NCBI GenBank assembly: GCA_031264185.1
Contig: JAISEL010000071.1
Location: forward strand, 62,001 to 126,000
DNA: 64,000 bases
Reading direction: 5' to 3'
Origin: Deltaproteobacteria bacterium
GTDB taxonomy: Bacteria; Desulfobacterota; Desulfarculia; Adiutricales; Adiutricaceae
The notes beneath the pieces are model-generated. The model had not been told where the DNA came from, did no database searches, and saw only the letters and a list, made by a program, of their open reading frames with translations. Within the stretch, counting starts at the first letter, position 1. Every line of letters begins with the position of its first letter. Made by a program: the position numbers and the translations under genes. This document shows, piece by piece, positions 18,834 to 28,519 of this stretch.

Positions 18834-21800
18834 ATGTCGGTAAGCCAGAGGACATATCGGAACATATTTCTGATTTTTGGACTGGTCGGACTGGTTACAG
18901 GTTCCTTCGGGCTAAAATCCGGCCCCCTACTGGCTGACCCTGTCCAATTAAAAGACATTGCTTTGGGAACCACTTCTGGCTATAACCGCCTAGTCTTCAC
19001 TTTCAGCGGCCAACTGCCAGATGTTATCCTGCGCCGGGACGATGTCAACGTCCTGCATCTTGATTTTGGTCCGGTCTCAAGAGGTGATGTTCAAAACGGC
19101 CCCACTAATGATATCGTCGGTTCCATACGCCTCAGTACGGCAAACGATCACTTAACAGCTGATATAAATCTGCATGTCAATAAATTTGAGGTCCGTCATT
19201 TTCTGAGCCGGGATCGCTATTCCTGTATTGTGGATATCAATGCCTTAGACGCCCCTATTAATGTCCCGACCGTTCCTCAGACAGAGTCCGGGGAAGATGT
19301 CAGCAGAATGAATCCCCCGCCCTTAAATGAAGTCCTGCGGGGCCTCTCATTTTTTATCCAGACCAATAATAATCCTGGATCTCCTGAAAACTTGGTTCAG
19401 AGGGCTTTTGACGATTTGATGGCCGGTCGCTTCGATGACGGCATTGAAAAGCTGACCAGCTTTAAAACTCAATATCCGGATCACCCTTATGCCGATCCGG
19501 CCTGGTTTGTTTTAGGGGACGCTTATTTTGCCAAAGGAATTCCGGATAATTTTTTAAACGCCACCACAGCCTGGCGTGAGGCTATGGACGCTTTTCCTAA
19601 CAGTATCACCTCCCCAAGAGCCTGCTTTATGATTGCCGAAGCTAACCGGTTAAACGGCAACCGCAACGAGGCAGCCGGATTTTTTAAACTCTGCGCGGAA
19701 AATTATCCCGACAGTCCCTTAGCCAATTTATCTTTACTTAGGGCCGCGGATCTGGAGCTGGCTATGGGACTGAACAATCAGGCCAGAACTACGGTCGGGC
19801 CTTTGGTGTCTCAGGGATTATTTTCTAAATTTGGACTCCTTGGGCGGGGCCGACTGGCCATGGCCGATTATCAAGATACTCTCTACAGTCAGGCCTGCGA
19901 AAAATTTATTGACATTCTGGACCATGATCCCAATATTTTTCAGCTCTATCCAGAGATTCTCTACGCTTTAGGCGACAGCTACTCCTATTTAAACCGTCCG
20001 GATTTGACTGTTCATTTTTTGGAACACGCTTTAAACGTAATCCCCAATCACCCTAAAACCGACGTTATGCTGGCCAGAATCGGCAACGCTCTCCAGGCTA
20101 TGGGCAGACATCCCGAGGCCATTAGCTACTTTAATGTGGCCAAAAACCGTTTTCCCGATAAAGACGGCGGTCTGGTCAGTCAAATCAGGTTAGCCGATAT
20201 GGGCGCTCTCCAGGCCTTTTTTTCTGCCGACCAAGTCTTTGATGCCTTAGAAAGAGGTTCTAACCAAGCCACTGTCAAGATGTATGACAAAATTATTTCC
20301 CAGGCCTCCGATTCCCCTTTGCTTCAGTTAGCATACCTGAAAATAGGCCAGGCACAGGCAGCAGACGGCGAAAACAACGAAGCCATTAAATGGCTCAGAA
20401 CTTTAATCTCTAAATATCCAAAAGGTATTCTCCTCAATGAGGCCAAGCCCATAATGAGCAGGGCGGTAGTCAACGAGGCCCAGGAAAGCTTTAATCTGGG
20501 GCATTATGAGAATGTTGATCTTTTAAATTACGATAATTTTTCTTATTTAGAAGGTCCGGACCGTTTACGGTTTCAAAGGCTTTTGGCCCAATCGTACGAA
20601 AACTTAGGCCGGACCGAAGACGCTTTAAGAGTCTGGAAAGATATCGAAGATCAATCCCCGGAAAAAAGGCTGACTGACCAAAAAGAAGTCATTGAAGCTG
20701 CTTTAAAGGCTTTTAAACCCCAGGAGGCTATGGAGCAAATAAGGGCCAGTATAAAAGAATTCCCGGACGAAAGGCCCTATTTTGACCAAAAAATAGCTGA
20801 AGTGGAAAGCGCTCTGGCCAGACCGGCCAATGAGGCGGCCGTTCAGGATCTTTTAAACTTTTACCGGGATCCTCTGGTTGCCCCTTTGGAGATTGTCAGT
20901 CAGCAGGCTTTATCCGATGCCATTACCATTTTGGTCAATAACAAGCACTACGACCAGGCCTCTTCTTTAATGGACAATTACAGAAACTTATTCCCGGCCG
21001 ACGAACTGTCCCCGGAATATCTGCTGACTCAGTCTAAAATTGATCGCCGTTTAGGCCGAATTCAGGAAGGCTGGGACAGGTTGTCTGATTTTCGTCTGGA
21101 ATATCCGGCCGACGAACGGGTTCCGGCCACCATTGAAGAAACTATTGCCGATGCCCGTAAAAGAAAAATGTATCCTGACGCTTACCGCTACGAAGAGCTT
21201 TACCGGCAGATTTATCCCGAGGACATTAAATCTCGCAATATGCTTTTAGCCAGAGCCAACGAGCAGTGGCAGCTTGGTCAGAATATGGATGCCATAGATA
21301 CTCTGACCTATTTTCAAAATGAATACCCGAATGATCCCGAAACTCCGGCTACATATTTAGACCAATATCAAAAGCTTCTGGATTCAAGCAACCCTTTAAG
21401 AGCTTTCGCCGCTTTAGATAAAATGCGCGAACTTTTTCCCGATGACCCTTTGACCCGTAATTCTTATGTCCGGGAATATTACGACGCCTTAAAAGCAGGA
21501 GAACCTGACGTGGCTTTTGGAGCCATGACAGCTTTTCAGAAGCTTTATCCCGATGATCCAAGGCAGCCCGATTTACTTCTTGAAGAAGCTAAAGACTATA
21601 TGGCCTTAGGCCGTTTGGATGAAGGTCTGGCGGCCTGGAATATGTTTCTGGAAAAATATCCCTCTGACGAACGGGCCCCGGATTTACTTCTTCTTCAGGC
21701 CAGGATGGAACTTAAAGAAAAGCGTAATGATCCGGCTTTAGCCCATTATCATGAATATCTGAATACTTATCCCGACCGGCCCAACCGGCCGGAAGTTATC

Positions 21801-22493
21801 CAGGAAGTGGCCAGAATAGAAACAGGTCTGGGTTTAAATAAGGAAGCTTTTGACGATTTGCAAAAATTTAGAATGGACTATCCAGGGCACCCCGACGAGC
21901 CCCAAACAATTTTAGATCAGATTAATTTAGCCTCAAATATGGGCCAGATCGATATTATGACGGCTTTATATTCATTCTTTCGTGATAATTTTCCTCGCCA
22001 TCCCCAGGTCACCCAGACCTATTTAGACGAGACGAGACAATTATTGGCCGTCGGCCGAAGTTCCCCGGCTCTGGCCGTTTTAGAAGAAGGAATTGTTAAA
22101 ACCCCTGATCTTGACAAAAACCAGGGAGTTCAGGATTTACTTTTAGGCCTTTATTTGGATGAAGGCCGTCCGGAAGACTGGGCCGGCGCTCTGGAAGAAT
22201 TTTTGGGCCGGGAGCAGCCTAATGAAACTAATTTAGCCGACCGCTTTAATAAATATACTCAGGTAGCCCAGGTTTATCAGGAACTGGGGCGCCAGACAGA
22301 TGCCGAAAGAAACTATGATCAGGCTCTGGCCAATCGGCCGCCCGACGCTTCCGGAGAATCTTTATTTGCAATTGCGGGAGGATACAAAAAAATGGGCCGC
22401 GATGAAAGATACCGTTCAGTTTTAGAAATAATCAGCGCTCTGCCCGATCCACTCTGGCAAAATGTGGCTAATCAGGAACTTAATCGCGGTTAA
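18834..22493 (+). CDS. large exported TPR-repeat protein with AMIN-like N-terminus
   Basis: About 1219 residues. An in-frame GTG exists at 18798, but MSVSQRTYRN at 18834 starts a normal signal peptide (hydrophobic IFLIFGLVGLVTG, cleavage probably near LLADP). Residues of about 35-130 resemble an AMIN-type beta domain, which targets envelope proteins to peptidoglycan. The rest is a chain of degenerate tetratricopeptide repeats of about 35-40 residues, with recurring YPDDP/YPSDERAPDLLLLQA turns. Many are tol-pal YbgF-like. It is probably periplasmic and part of a cell-envelope or secretion assembly; no partner gene is adjacent. An AT-rich gap separates it from the activator upstream. Confidence 0.8.
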   Translation: MSVSQRTYRNIFLIFGLVGLVTGSFGLKSGPLLADPVQLKDIALGTTSGYNRLVFTFSGQLPDVILRRDDVNVLHLDFGPVSRGDVQNGPTNDIVGSIRLSTANDHLTADINLHVNKFEVRHFLSRDRYSCIVDINALDAPINVPTVPQTESGEDVSRMNPPPLNEVLRGLSFFIQTNNNPGSPENLVQRAFDDLMAGRFDDGIEKLTSFKTQYPDHPYADPAWFVLGDAYFAKGIPDNFLNATTAWREAMDAFPNSITSPRACFMIAEANRLNGNRNEAAGFFKLCAENYPDSPLANLSLLRAADLELAMGLNNQARTTVGPLVSQGLFSKFGLLGRGRLAMADYQDTLYSQACEKFIDILDHDPNIFQLYPEILYALGDSYSYLNRPDLTVHFLEHALNVIPNHPKTDVMLARIGNALQAMGRHPEAISYFNVAKNRFPDKDGGLVSQIRLADMGALQAFFSADQVFDALERGSNQATVKMYDKIISQASDSPLLQLAYLKIGQAQAADGENNEAIKWLRTLISKYPKGILLNEAKPIMSRAVVNEAQESFNLGHYENVDLLNYDNFSYLEGPDRLRFQRLLAQSYENLGRTEDALRVWKDIEDQSPEKRLTDQKEVIEAALKAFKPQEAMEQIRASIKEFPDERPYFDQKIAEVESALARPANEAAVQDLLNFYRDPLVAPLEIVSQQALSDAITILVNNKHYDQASSLMDNYRNLFPADELSPEYLLTQSKIDRRLGRIQEGWDRLSDFRLEYPADERVPATIEETIADARKRKMYPDAYRYEELYRQIYPEDIKSRNMLLARANEQWQLGQNMDAIDTLTYFQNEYPNDPETPATYLDQYQKLLDSSNPLRAFAALDKMRELFPDDPLTRNSYVREYYDALKAGEPDVAFGAMTAFQKLYPDDPRQPDLLLEEAKDYMALGRLDEGLAAWNMFLEKYPSDERAPDLLLLQARMELKEKRNDPALAHYHEYLNTYPDRPNRPEVIQEVARIETGLGLNKEAFDDLQKFRMDYPGHPDEPQTILDQINLASNMGQIDIMTALYSFFRDNFPRHPQVTQTYLDETRQLLAVGRSSPALAVLEEGIVKTPDLDKNQGVQDLLLGLYLDEGRPEDWAGALEEFLGREQPNETNLADRFNKYTQVAQVYQELGRQTDAERNYDQALANRPPDASGESLFAIAGGYKKMGRDERYRSVLEIISALPDPLWQNVANQELNRG

Positions 22494-22730
22494 AACTCAA
22501 AATTATATTTTTATGTTTTCTTCCCTGTTCTATCATATACTCCTCCCTTTCCGGACGATTAAGTTCCTTAAGTTGAAGTCTAACAGATCTAAAAGCCGGT
22601 ATTTCAACAGCCCGATTTTTAGCAAAACCTGTTAAGATTTTTCAGCGACAAAAACACTTGGGCTTTGTCATCAGGCATGGCCCGGCAACCTTTTAGCAGA
22701 TAACAAACTAAATGTTTTTATGTTTACTTT

Positions 22731-22974
22731 AAAACAATCCACTGACCATTTTGGATTTACGGGTTTTATACTCGGACATCAAAAAGTCTAGTATTCCGGC
22801 TTATCATCCCTCCGATTTTTAGACAAACTTATTTTTCTTTAATTACCCGACCAGCTTCCCAATGACCTTTCAAAATAATCCAAACCAAATAACTCCTTTT
22901 TTTCGGTTTTCAACAAAAAATCACCCCTCTTCTTTGAACTGCTATCTTTTAAAAAAATTTTTCTAATCCCCGGA
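22731..22974. repeat. imperfect direct repeat, copy 1
   Basis: About 245 bp that recurs 336 bp downstream. Shared blocks include AAAACAATCC, TTTACGGGTTTTATA (with changes), AAAAGTCTAG, GGTTTTCAACAAAAAAT and CTTCTTTGAACT. By eye the copies are roughly three-quarters identical. Function unknown. Confidence 0.6.
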
Positions 22975-23066
22975 GACTTCTTAAAAGAAGGATTTCTATT
23001 TAATCTTCCAGTGATCTCAGACCCACCAGAGATATTATGCAGCCTTACGGTTTTTTGTTCAATTTA

Positions 23067-23316
23067 AAAACAATCCCTTTAACCAATTTGGACTTACGGG
23101 TTCTATAGCCGGACGTTTAAAAGTCTAGAAAACCTGCTTTTCAACAGCCCTATTTTTGGCCGAACTTATTATTGTTAAATTACCAGACTGGCTTCCCAGT
23201 GACTTTTCAAAATAAATCCTTCAAAATTACCCAATTCTTCCGGTTTTCAACAAAAAATAACCCTTCTTCTTTGAACTACTATCTTTTAAAAAGATTTTTC
23301 CTAAACCCACCGGAAA
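23067..23316. repeat. imperfect direct repeat, copy 2
   Basis: Second copy of the block above. It ends at the stop codon of the minus-strand transferase gene, so the repeat unit may once have been part of a longer duplicated 3' region. Confidence 0.6.
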
Positions 23317-24336
23317 TCATTTAAGGTCAGGCAAACCAGGCTTAAAACTTTCGATGATCATCAAAACCGGCAGTATAGAACCAATTGTCAGTAAGACAAC
23401 ATAGTTAGGATTACGCATAGCCTGATTGGCCATGGGGTTAAGCCAGAAAAGAGTAACCAGGATGATAAAGGTACTGACTTTCCAATGGCCGTATTTGGCC
23501 GCTGCTTTTTGAAAAGCGTGTTCTTTATGGGCCGTAAATACTTTTTGGCCGTGTATAAATCTCCGGCCTAAAGTCAAAGTGGCGTCTATCCAGAAAAACG
23601 ACATTATTATAATGAAGCCGTACATCAGGAAATTGCCGTAAATAAGTCCTCTGGCTCCCAAAGCGAAAAAGGCAAAACCCAAAAACGTTGAACCCACATC
23701 ACCCATAAATATTTTACTTGGAAACCAATTAAATATTAAAAATGGAATTGTTATATAAATAATTGTTTTATAAACATCAATATTCCATTCTTCAACATGA
23801 AATCCATTATATATACAGAATAAAAATCCGACCGCTGCTGCATTGGCATAACCGCCGGCCAGACCGTCAATTCCGTCCATAAAATTATATAAGTTTATAA
23901 ACCAGACCCCTGCAAATACTAATACTATTTTAATTGCAATAATTGGTATGCCTTTTATCGGATTATAAGCCGGAAGGAAGACTATCATTAAGGCAGCTGC
24001 CAAAAACTGGATGAGTAATCTGGGCAGAACCGGCAGTGACTTGATATCATCAATTAAGCCGACTGCGGAAATTAAAAATCCGCCAACGAAAAATTCAGGA
24101 CAGGTCTTAAAAGCCTTGAGATTTGCCAACAGAATAATTCCTGCCAAAGCAATGCCGCCGCCGCTGGGAGTTGGTTTATAGTGGGAACTTCGGTTGTTGG
24201 GAATATCAATCAGTCCGGTGTAGGGCGCTGTTTTAATTAGGATATACAGAAAGACTGTGGCTACAAAAAAATAAGAAAAATAATAAGTAAAGTTAAGTAT
24301 ATAAACGTTAACTAAGAAGAAAAGGTAATCATCCAT
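23317..24336 (-). CDS. MraY/WecA-family glycosyl-1-phosphate transferase
   Basis: A 339-residue polytopic membrane enzyme that transfers a sugar-1-phosphate from a UDP-sugar to undecaprenyl phosphate. Typical motifs are SSHYKPTPSGGGIALA, the aspartate loop FMDGIDGLAGG, KIFMGDVGSTFLGF and HKEHAFQKA. The HKEHAF-type loop and the length point to the WecA/TagO/WbpL branch that starts O-antigen or teichoic-type polymers, rather than MraY itself. No polysaccharide genes adjoin it. It follows the parAB genes in the same direction with a 93-bp AT-rich gap. Confidence 0.88.
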   Translation of the reverse strand: MDDYLFFLVNVYILNFTYYFSYFFVATVFLYILIKTAPYTGLIDIPNNRSSHYKPTPSGGGIALAGIILLANLKAFKTCPEFFVGGFLISAVGLIDDIKSLPVLPRLLIQFLAAALMIVFLPAYNPIKGIPIIAIKIVLVFAGVWFINLYNFMDGIDGLAGGYANAAAVGFLFCIYNGFHVEEWNIDVYKTIIYITIPFLIFNWFPSKIFMGDVGSTFLGFAFFALGARGLIYGNFLMYGFIIIMSFFWIDATLTLGRRFIHGQKVFTAHKEHAFQKAAAKYGHWKVSTFIILVTLFWLNPMANQAMRNPNYVVLLTIGSILPVLMIIESFKPGLPDLK

Positions 24337-24429
24337 GGTCTAATCTTTCTATGATTTTTTTTCGTATCAGTTATATTGGATGTACCTTTATTTTCCAATT
24401 AAAAAATTGTATTGATTAAAAAAAAGTTA

Positions 24430-25275
24430 TTAATAAATATTAAGTTTAGATTTAAGCATGTCTACATCATCATTACTGGCATAATAAATATCTATCCTCT
24501 TTTTCTGACCATTGTATTTAATTTTAACTTTCAGACCGCCCAAGCTGTCTGAAAAGCTTGAGCCCAATGCCTCATAGTAGGCCTTTTTATTCAGCCCTTT
24601 CATAGACTTATGTTTTTTGCCCGTATTAATTTTTTTTGTCAGTTTTTCCGCATCTCTGACTGACATGGCTTGGCTCAGTATCAGACTTCTGGCTTCCAGC
24701 ATGTCTTTAGGCTCGTTCAGCGATAAAATAGCCCGGCCGTGACCGGCTGACAGGCGATTGTATCTGATATCGTCTTTAATAGGTTCAGGCAGTTCTAAAA
24801 GCCGGATGGTGTTAGCTATGGTTGAACGGTCTTTGCCAAACATCTTAGCTATTTCCAGGATATCTAGGCCCAGTTCAAGTTCCAGGCGATGATAACCTTC
24901 GCCTTCCTCTATGGGATTTAAGTTTTCCCGAAAGATATTTTCCATCATGGCCAATTCCAGCCGCAACTTGGGTTCATCGGGAATTTGTCTAATAACAGCT
25001 GGGACTTCTTTTTCTCCGGCTTCTTTGGCTGCTAAAAGCCGCCTATGGCCGACAATAAGTTGGTAGCTGTCTTTGCCTTCCAGATGCCTTACCACCAAAG
25101 GTTCTATTATGCCGCTAGATTTAATGGAATCTGCCAGCTTGGTAATTTCAGTTTTTTTGTAAAACTTTCTTGGCTGGTCCGGATTGGGCAAAATCTTATG
25201 GACCGAGATCATTAAAGGACTACCCTGAGTCTTTTTATCAGGTTCCATAATATTTTGTTCTGAAGGTTTATTCAT
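24430..25275 (-). CDS. ParB-family partition protein, second copy (lacks N-terminal ParA-contact peptide)
   Basis: A 281-residue paralogue of the upstream ParB. It keeps the CTP-binding and clamp motifs ([27 protein letters not shown]) and the helix-turn-helix ([18 protein letters not shown], then SAGHGRAILSL). The arginine of KDR and the SAGHG segment are the parS-type signature; Noc proteins, which bind a different site, have glutamine and a different segment there, so I infer parS binding. The N-terminus (MNKPSEQNIMEPDKKTQ) lacks the K-x-G-LG-x-GL-type peptide that stimulates ParA and is present in the first copy. It lies 35 bp downstream of that copy. Confidence 0.9.
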   Translation of the reverse strand: MNKPSEQNIMEPDKKTQGSPLMISVHKILPNPDQPRKFYKKTEITKLADSIKSSGIIEPLVVRHLEGKDSYQLIVGHRRLLAAKEAGEKEVPAVIRQIPDEPKLRLELAMMENIFRENLNPIEEGEGYHRLELELGLDILEIAKMFGKDRSTIANTIRLLELPEPIKDDIRYNRLSAGHGRAILSLNEPKDMLEARSLILSQAMSVRDAEKLTKKINTGKKHKSMKGLNKKAYYEALGSSFSDSLGGLKVKIKYNGQKKRIDIYYASNDDVDMLKSKLNIY

Positions 25276-25310
25276 ATATTTTATCTTTATTTAACACATT
25301 ATTATACTAA

Positions 25311-26237
25311 TTATGAGACAATTGAAACGCCTAATTTATTCATAATAATCTCAATATCTTCAATTTTGTTGTAGTATATTTCCATTTTTTTCTTTTTACC
25401 CAGACTTTTGAAGACTACCTGAAGTCCCAAGCCTTTGGAAAAACTTGAAGAAAGGTTTTCCAGAAGTTCCTTGTCCGGATCATCTTTAAGATTAGCGGGT
25501 TTATTTTTATTGTTCAGTTTTTTGGCCAGATTTTCCGTATTGCGGACACTTAAGGATTTTTCCACAATAAAATTTCTGGCCGTCAGCCTGTCTGTTTGAT
25601 CCTGGATGGATAAAATAGCCTTGCCATGACCGGCCGACAAAATACCTGTCCTAATATCGTCTTTAATTTCTTCCGGCAGTTCTAACAATCTGATGCTGTT
25701 GGAAATTGTCGAACGGTCTTTGCCAAAGAGTCGGGCAATTTCCAAGACATCCTGGCCGATTTCCTTTTCAAGGCGGTAAAATCCCTCAGCTTCCTCAATA
25801 GGATTAAGATTTTCTCGGAAAATATTTTCCAGCATGGCGATTTCCAGTCGTTGGCGAGAATCGTCAGGAATATCTTTGAAAATAACCGGAACTTCCTTGA
25901 ACCCCGCCTGTTTGGAGGCCAGAAGTCGCCGGTGTCCGACTAAAAGCTGATAAGTGTCATTCTGTAAGGGTCTGACCACTAAAGGTTCAATGATACCCTT
26001 AGCTCTAACGGAATCGGAAAGCTTGTTCATCTCATTGGAATTAAAATACTTTCTTGGCTGATCTGGGTTAACCGAGATTTTTTCAATTGAAACCATCAGT
26101 GGAAGACCATTGGCCGTTTTCGAGGCCTCAGATTCTGTCTTACCGGCTGTTGCTGCGTCGCCGTATAGAGTATCTATTCCACCCAAGCCAAACTTTTCGA
26201 CGGCGCTACTTCCTAAGCCACCCTTTTTTTTTGTCAT
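25311..26237 (-). CDS. parB: chromosome-partitioning protein ParB
   Basis: A 308-residue ParB/Spo0J. The N-terminus ([22 protein letters not shown]) resembles the ParA-activating peptide. The N-domain carries [19 protein letters not shown] and [17 protein letters not shown], the CTPase motifs that allow clamp sliding from parS. The helix-turn-helix is [18 protein letters not shown] followed by [11 protein letters not shown], with parS-type specificity residues. A C-terminal dimerisation segment follows. The start overlaps the parA stop by four bases (ATGA), so the two are translationally coupled. Confidence 0.94.
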   Translation of the reverse strand: MTKKKGGLGSSAVEKFGLGGIDTLYGDAATAGKTESEASKTANGLPLMVSIEKISVNPDQPRKYFNSNEMNKLSDSVRAKGIIEPLVVRPLQNDTYQLLVGHRRLLASKQAGFKEVPVIFKDIPDDSRQRLEIAMLENIFRENLNPIEEAEGFYRLEKEIGQDVLEIARLFGKDRSTISNSIRLLELPEEIKDDIRTGILSAGHGKAILSIQDQTDRLTARNFIVEKSLSVRNTENLAKKLNNKNKPANLKDDPDKELLENLSSSFSKGLGLQVVFKSLGKKKKMEIYYNKIEDIEIIMNKLGVSIVS

Positions 26238-27019
26238 TTTTTCATTTCCTTCATACCAAGTCTTTCCAGGATTTCCTTGGTCAGTTGAATATAGCTGACT
26301 GTACCAGCAGATTTAGGGTCGTGATACATAACCGGTATACCAAAACTTGGACTTTCTGATATTCTAACGTTTTGGGGAATTTTAGTCTCCAAAACCAAAT
26401 CTCCCATGGCCTTTTTTAGGTCATTTTCCACGTCAATACAAATATTTGTACTTTTATTATACATTGTTAATAATATTCCTAAAAAAGAAATATTGGTATT
26501 TATTTTTGCTTTTATTTTTTCATAGGACTTGACTAGAATTACTAGCCCTTTTAAAGCAAAAAAGTCGGATGACTTAATAGGAACAAGGATTTTGTCAGCC
26601 ATGCTTAAAATATTAATATTAATAATACCTAAATTTGGCGGTGAATCTATAATAACAAAATCGTAGTCATCTAATTGATTTCCGATCCTGTTTTTTAACA
26701 GTAAATTTCTTGATTCATGGTCAACAACAGTAATATCCAGAGAATACATATTTTCATCTGAAGGTATGATATCAAGATTTTCAAAATTAGTTTTTAAAAT
26801 ATAACTACTAACTTCACCCCCGTCTACGATTAAATTATACAGACTTTTGTCTAAATTGTAAGTGTTAATGCCCAGACCAACGGCGCTGTTGCCTTGGGGA
26901 TCAGCGTCAATCAGGAGGGTCTTATAGTTGAACGAGGCCAGTGATGCTGATATATTAACAGCGGTTGTCGTTTTTCCTACCCCGCCTTTTTGATTGGCGA
27001 TTGCTATTACAGTGGTCAT
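26234..27019 (-). CDS. parA: chromosome-partitioning ATPase ParA/Soj
   Basis: A 261-residue deviant-Walker ATPase that moves ParB-parS complexes over the nucleoid. [19 protein letters not shown] is the P-loop with its signature lysine, IDADPQGN is switch I, and [12 protein letters not shown] is Walker B. The length is that of chromosomal rather than plasmid ParA, and there is no N-terminal helix-turn-helix. The natural start [13 protein letters not shown] abuts element B. It heads the parA-parB-parB2 operon and is divergent from rsmG. Confidence 0.96.
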   Translation of the reverse strand: MTTVIAIANQKGGVGKTTTAVNISASLASFNYKTLLIDADPQGNSAVGLGINTYNLDKSLYNLIVDGGEVSSYILKTNFENLDIIPSDENMYSLDITVVDHESRNLLLKNRIGNQLDDYDFVIIDSPPNLGIININILSMADKILVPIKSSDFFALKGLVILVKSYEKIKAKINTNISFLGILLTMYNKSTNICIDVENDLKKAMGDLVLETKIPQNVRISESPSFGIPVMYHDPKSAGTVSYIQLTKEILERLGMKEMKK

Positions 27020-27372
27020 CCGATTTTCGGCGTATAAACCCAGGTCTTCAGGCTAGGGAGGAAACGCCGCCTTCTGAAGTTCTGTTTAAATTAAGAATTA
27101 AGGATACGATTTACTTAATGAATACCATTACAGACTGAAAAAGACGGACTGTTTGAGGCCTTTTTCCTCGGATATGTTTGACGCCTATTTTTAGGTACCG
27201 ACTTGTCTTAAATTTATACTTGGCTTATCTGTAGCCGCAATTTCTAGAGGCGAAGTTTTTGAAGCGCCACGCCGATTTTTATACATACTGAAAATGTAGC
27301 GGGTTGGTTACCGTTTTCAGGTTAATTCAGGATTCTTAGAAATCTCCTGCTTTAACTGGCAGTTTTTATCTG
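27020..27372 (-). mobile_element. HEARO-like element B, directly before the parA start
   Basis: About 350 bp on the minus strand, closely matching element A along its length: GAAAACGGTAACC, CGCTA, a paired region around AAACTTCGCC...GAAATTGCGGC, and the end GGCGGCGTTTCCTCCCTAGCC. It finishes immediately before ATGA of parA. The Shine-Dalgarno-like sequence is weaker here (AGAAGG at 27075-27070). The stem halves CGGCG and CGCCG are conserved and the 8-nt spacer is AAAATCGG. No coding sequence is inside. It also separates parA from the divergent rsmG. Confidence 0.6.
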
Positions 27373-27399
27373 AACTTTTGCCAAAAAAGAGATTTAAAA

Positions 27400-28050
27400 A
27401 TGGTTGCCGAACTACTAGAAAAATGTCTAGATATTTTAAATATTGACGTTAAAAATGACTATAAACAAACTTTAATATCTTATTGGATATTATTGTTATC
27501 AAAAAATGAGACAATAAATTTAATAAGCCCTCACGGATCTTTGGAATATAAAGTTGTTAACCATTTAGTCGATAGTCTTACCCCATTAAGACTTCCCTGG
27601 CCTCGAGGTATGAGGATTATGGATTTTGGTTCAGGCGGCGGTTTACCTGGCATTCCCCTACAAATTTTTAATCCTGGCTGGTATGTTACCTTAGTTGAGT
27701 CAAAACTCAAAAAGGCAAATTTTTTAAAAGAGGTTACGCAGGACCTTAAATTAAAAAACTGTAATGTTATTGACAGCCGGGTTGATGGTAGTTATCAGTT
27801 TAAGGACGGCCTGTTCGAGCTTATAGTAGCCCGGGCTATTGGTAAAATATATGATATTATACCAAAAATAAATAAGTTTTTAAAAGTCGGCGGTATTTTT
27901 CTCGCTTATAAAGGCCCAAAGTATGCTGAAGAACTAGCTTTATCTCAGCCTGTATTAAAAAAATACAACTACCAATTAAATCATAAAGAGTTTTTTACAT
28001 TACCTTATGTAAATGCAGAACGTAATTTACTTGTCTTCAAAAAGTTATAG
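27400..28050 (+). CDS. rsmG: 16S rRNA m7G527 methyltransferase RsmG (GidB)
   Basis: A 216-residue SAM-dependent methyltransferase that modifies G527 of 16S rRNA. MDFGSGGGLPGIPL is the SAM-binding motif, VTLVESKLKKANFLKEV the next family block, and LIVARAIGKI a later one. NLISPHGSLEYKVVNHLVDSL is the N-terminal signature. rsmG beside parAB is a classic replication-origin-proximal arrangement, although here they are divergent and separated by element B. Codon use is more AT-rich than in genes before 24 kb, matching the local composition. Confidence 0.95.
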   Translation: MVAELLEKCLDILNIDVKNDYKQTLISYWILLLSKNETINLISPHGSLEYKVVNHLVDSLTPLRLPWPRGMRIMDFGSGGGLPGIPLQIFNPGWYVTLVESKLKKANFLKEVTQDLKLKNCNVIDSRVDGSYQFKDGLFELIVARAIGKIYDIIPKINKFLKVGGIFLAYKGPKYAEELALSQPVLKKYNYQLNHKEFFTLPYVNAERNLLVFKKL

Positions 28051-28058
28051 TACGTTTA

Positions 28059-28517
28059 TTATTCACAAAATGGCTGACAGATATTCATAGGTCTTAGGGC
28101 CGTATACTGGTCGCCCTGAGTTTTCATGACCAAAATATTTCTGACTGTCCTCTCCCAAGGGCTACCATCGGTCGTTGTCCAGGTTACCTTGTATCTGGCT
28201 TCATATTCCAGGCACACGCAGTAAAGTTCTTTTGGATCCTGAAGTTCAATTAAAGTTCCAGTTGGGGCCATTGGCGTAATGTTAATAGGTTTGACTTTTT
28301 GGATTTGCCACATTGTGCTGTCTTTATAGCTGGTCTGAAGACCTTGGACAGCAGCCCTTTCTATAGGGTTTTCCGGCAGTGCAACAGGTTCCGGATTATC
28401 TTCTTTTTTGTCTCCAATGCCTAAGCTGCTACAGCCCACAGTAACAGCAAGTATGGTCACCAGCATTGATATAGCCCAGTGATGGAAAACATTTTTTAGG
28501 TTCGTTTTTTTAGTCAT
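28059..28517 (-). CDS. probable lipoprotein, function unknown
   Basis: About 152 residues from MTKKTNLKNVF (an in-frame ATG four codons earlier overlaps the upstream gene). A signal peptide ends in a lipobox-like VTVGC, so it is likely anchored by lipidated Cys. The mature part has three more cysteines (CVCLE, NICQPFCE) and an aromatic beta-like core (ARYKVTWTTTDGSPWERTV). I do not recognise the family. It is coupled to the upstream small gene and converges with rsmG. Confidence 0.7.
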   Translation of the reverse strand: MTKKTNLKNVFHHWAISMLVTILAVTVGCSSLGIGDKKEDNPEPVALPENPIERAAVQGLQTSYKDSTMWQIQKVKPINITPMAPTGTLIELQDPKELYCVCLEYEARYKVTWTTTDGSPWERTVRNILVMKTQGDQYTALRPMNICQPFCE

Positions 28518-28519
28518 AA

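Larger units (their letters stand above)
22494..23316. other. gene-free stretch between the TPR gene and the glycosyl-1-phosphate transferase
   Basis: No coding frame. It is occupied largely by the two-copy imperfect repeat described separately. The repeated sequence is AT-rich with short C runs and ends at the stop codon of the next gene. Confidence 0.5.

Noticed and set aside
24430-25275. Second ParB as a Noc nucleoid-occlusion protein
   Set aside because: The recognition region keeps KDR and SAGHG as in parS-binding ParB rather than the glutamine- and arginine-bearing Noc pattern, and no Noc-type binding sites were seen. Kept only as a possible regulatory analogue.
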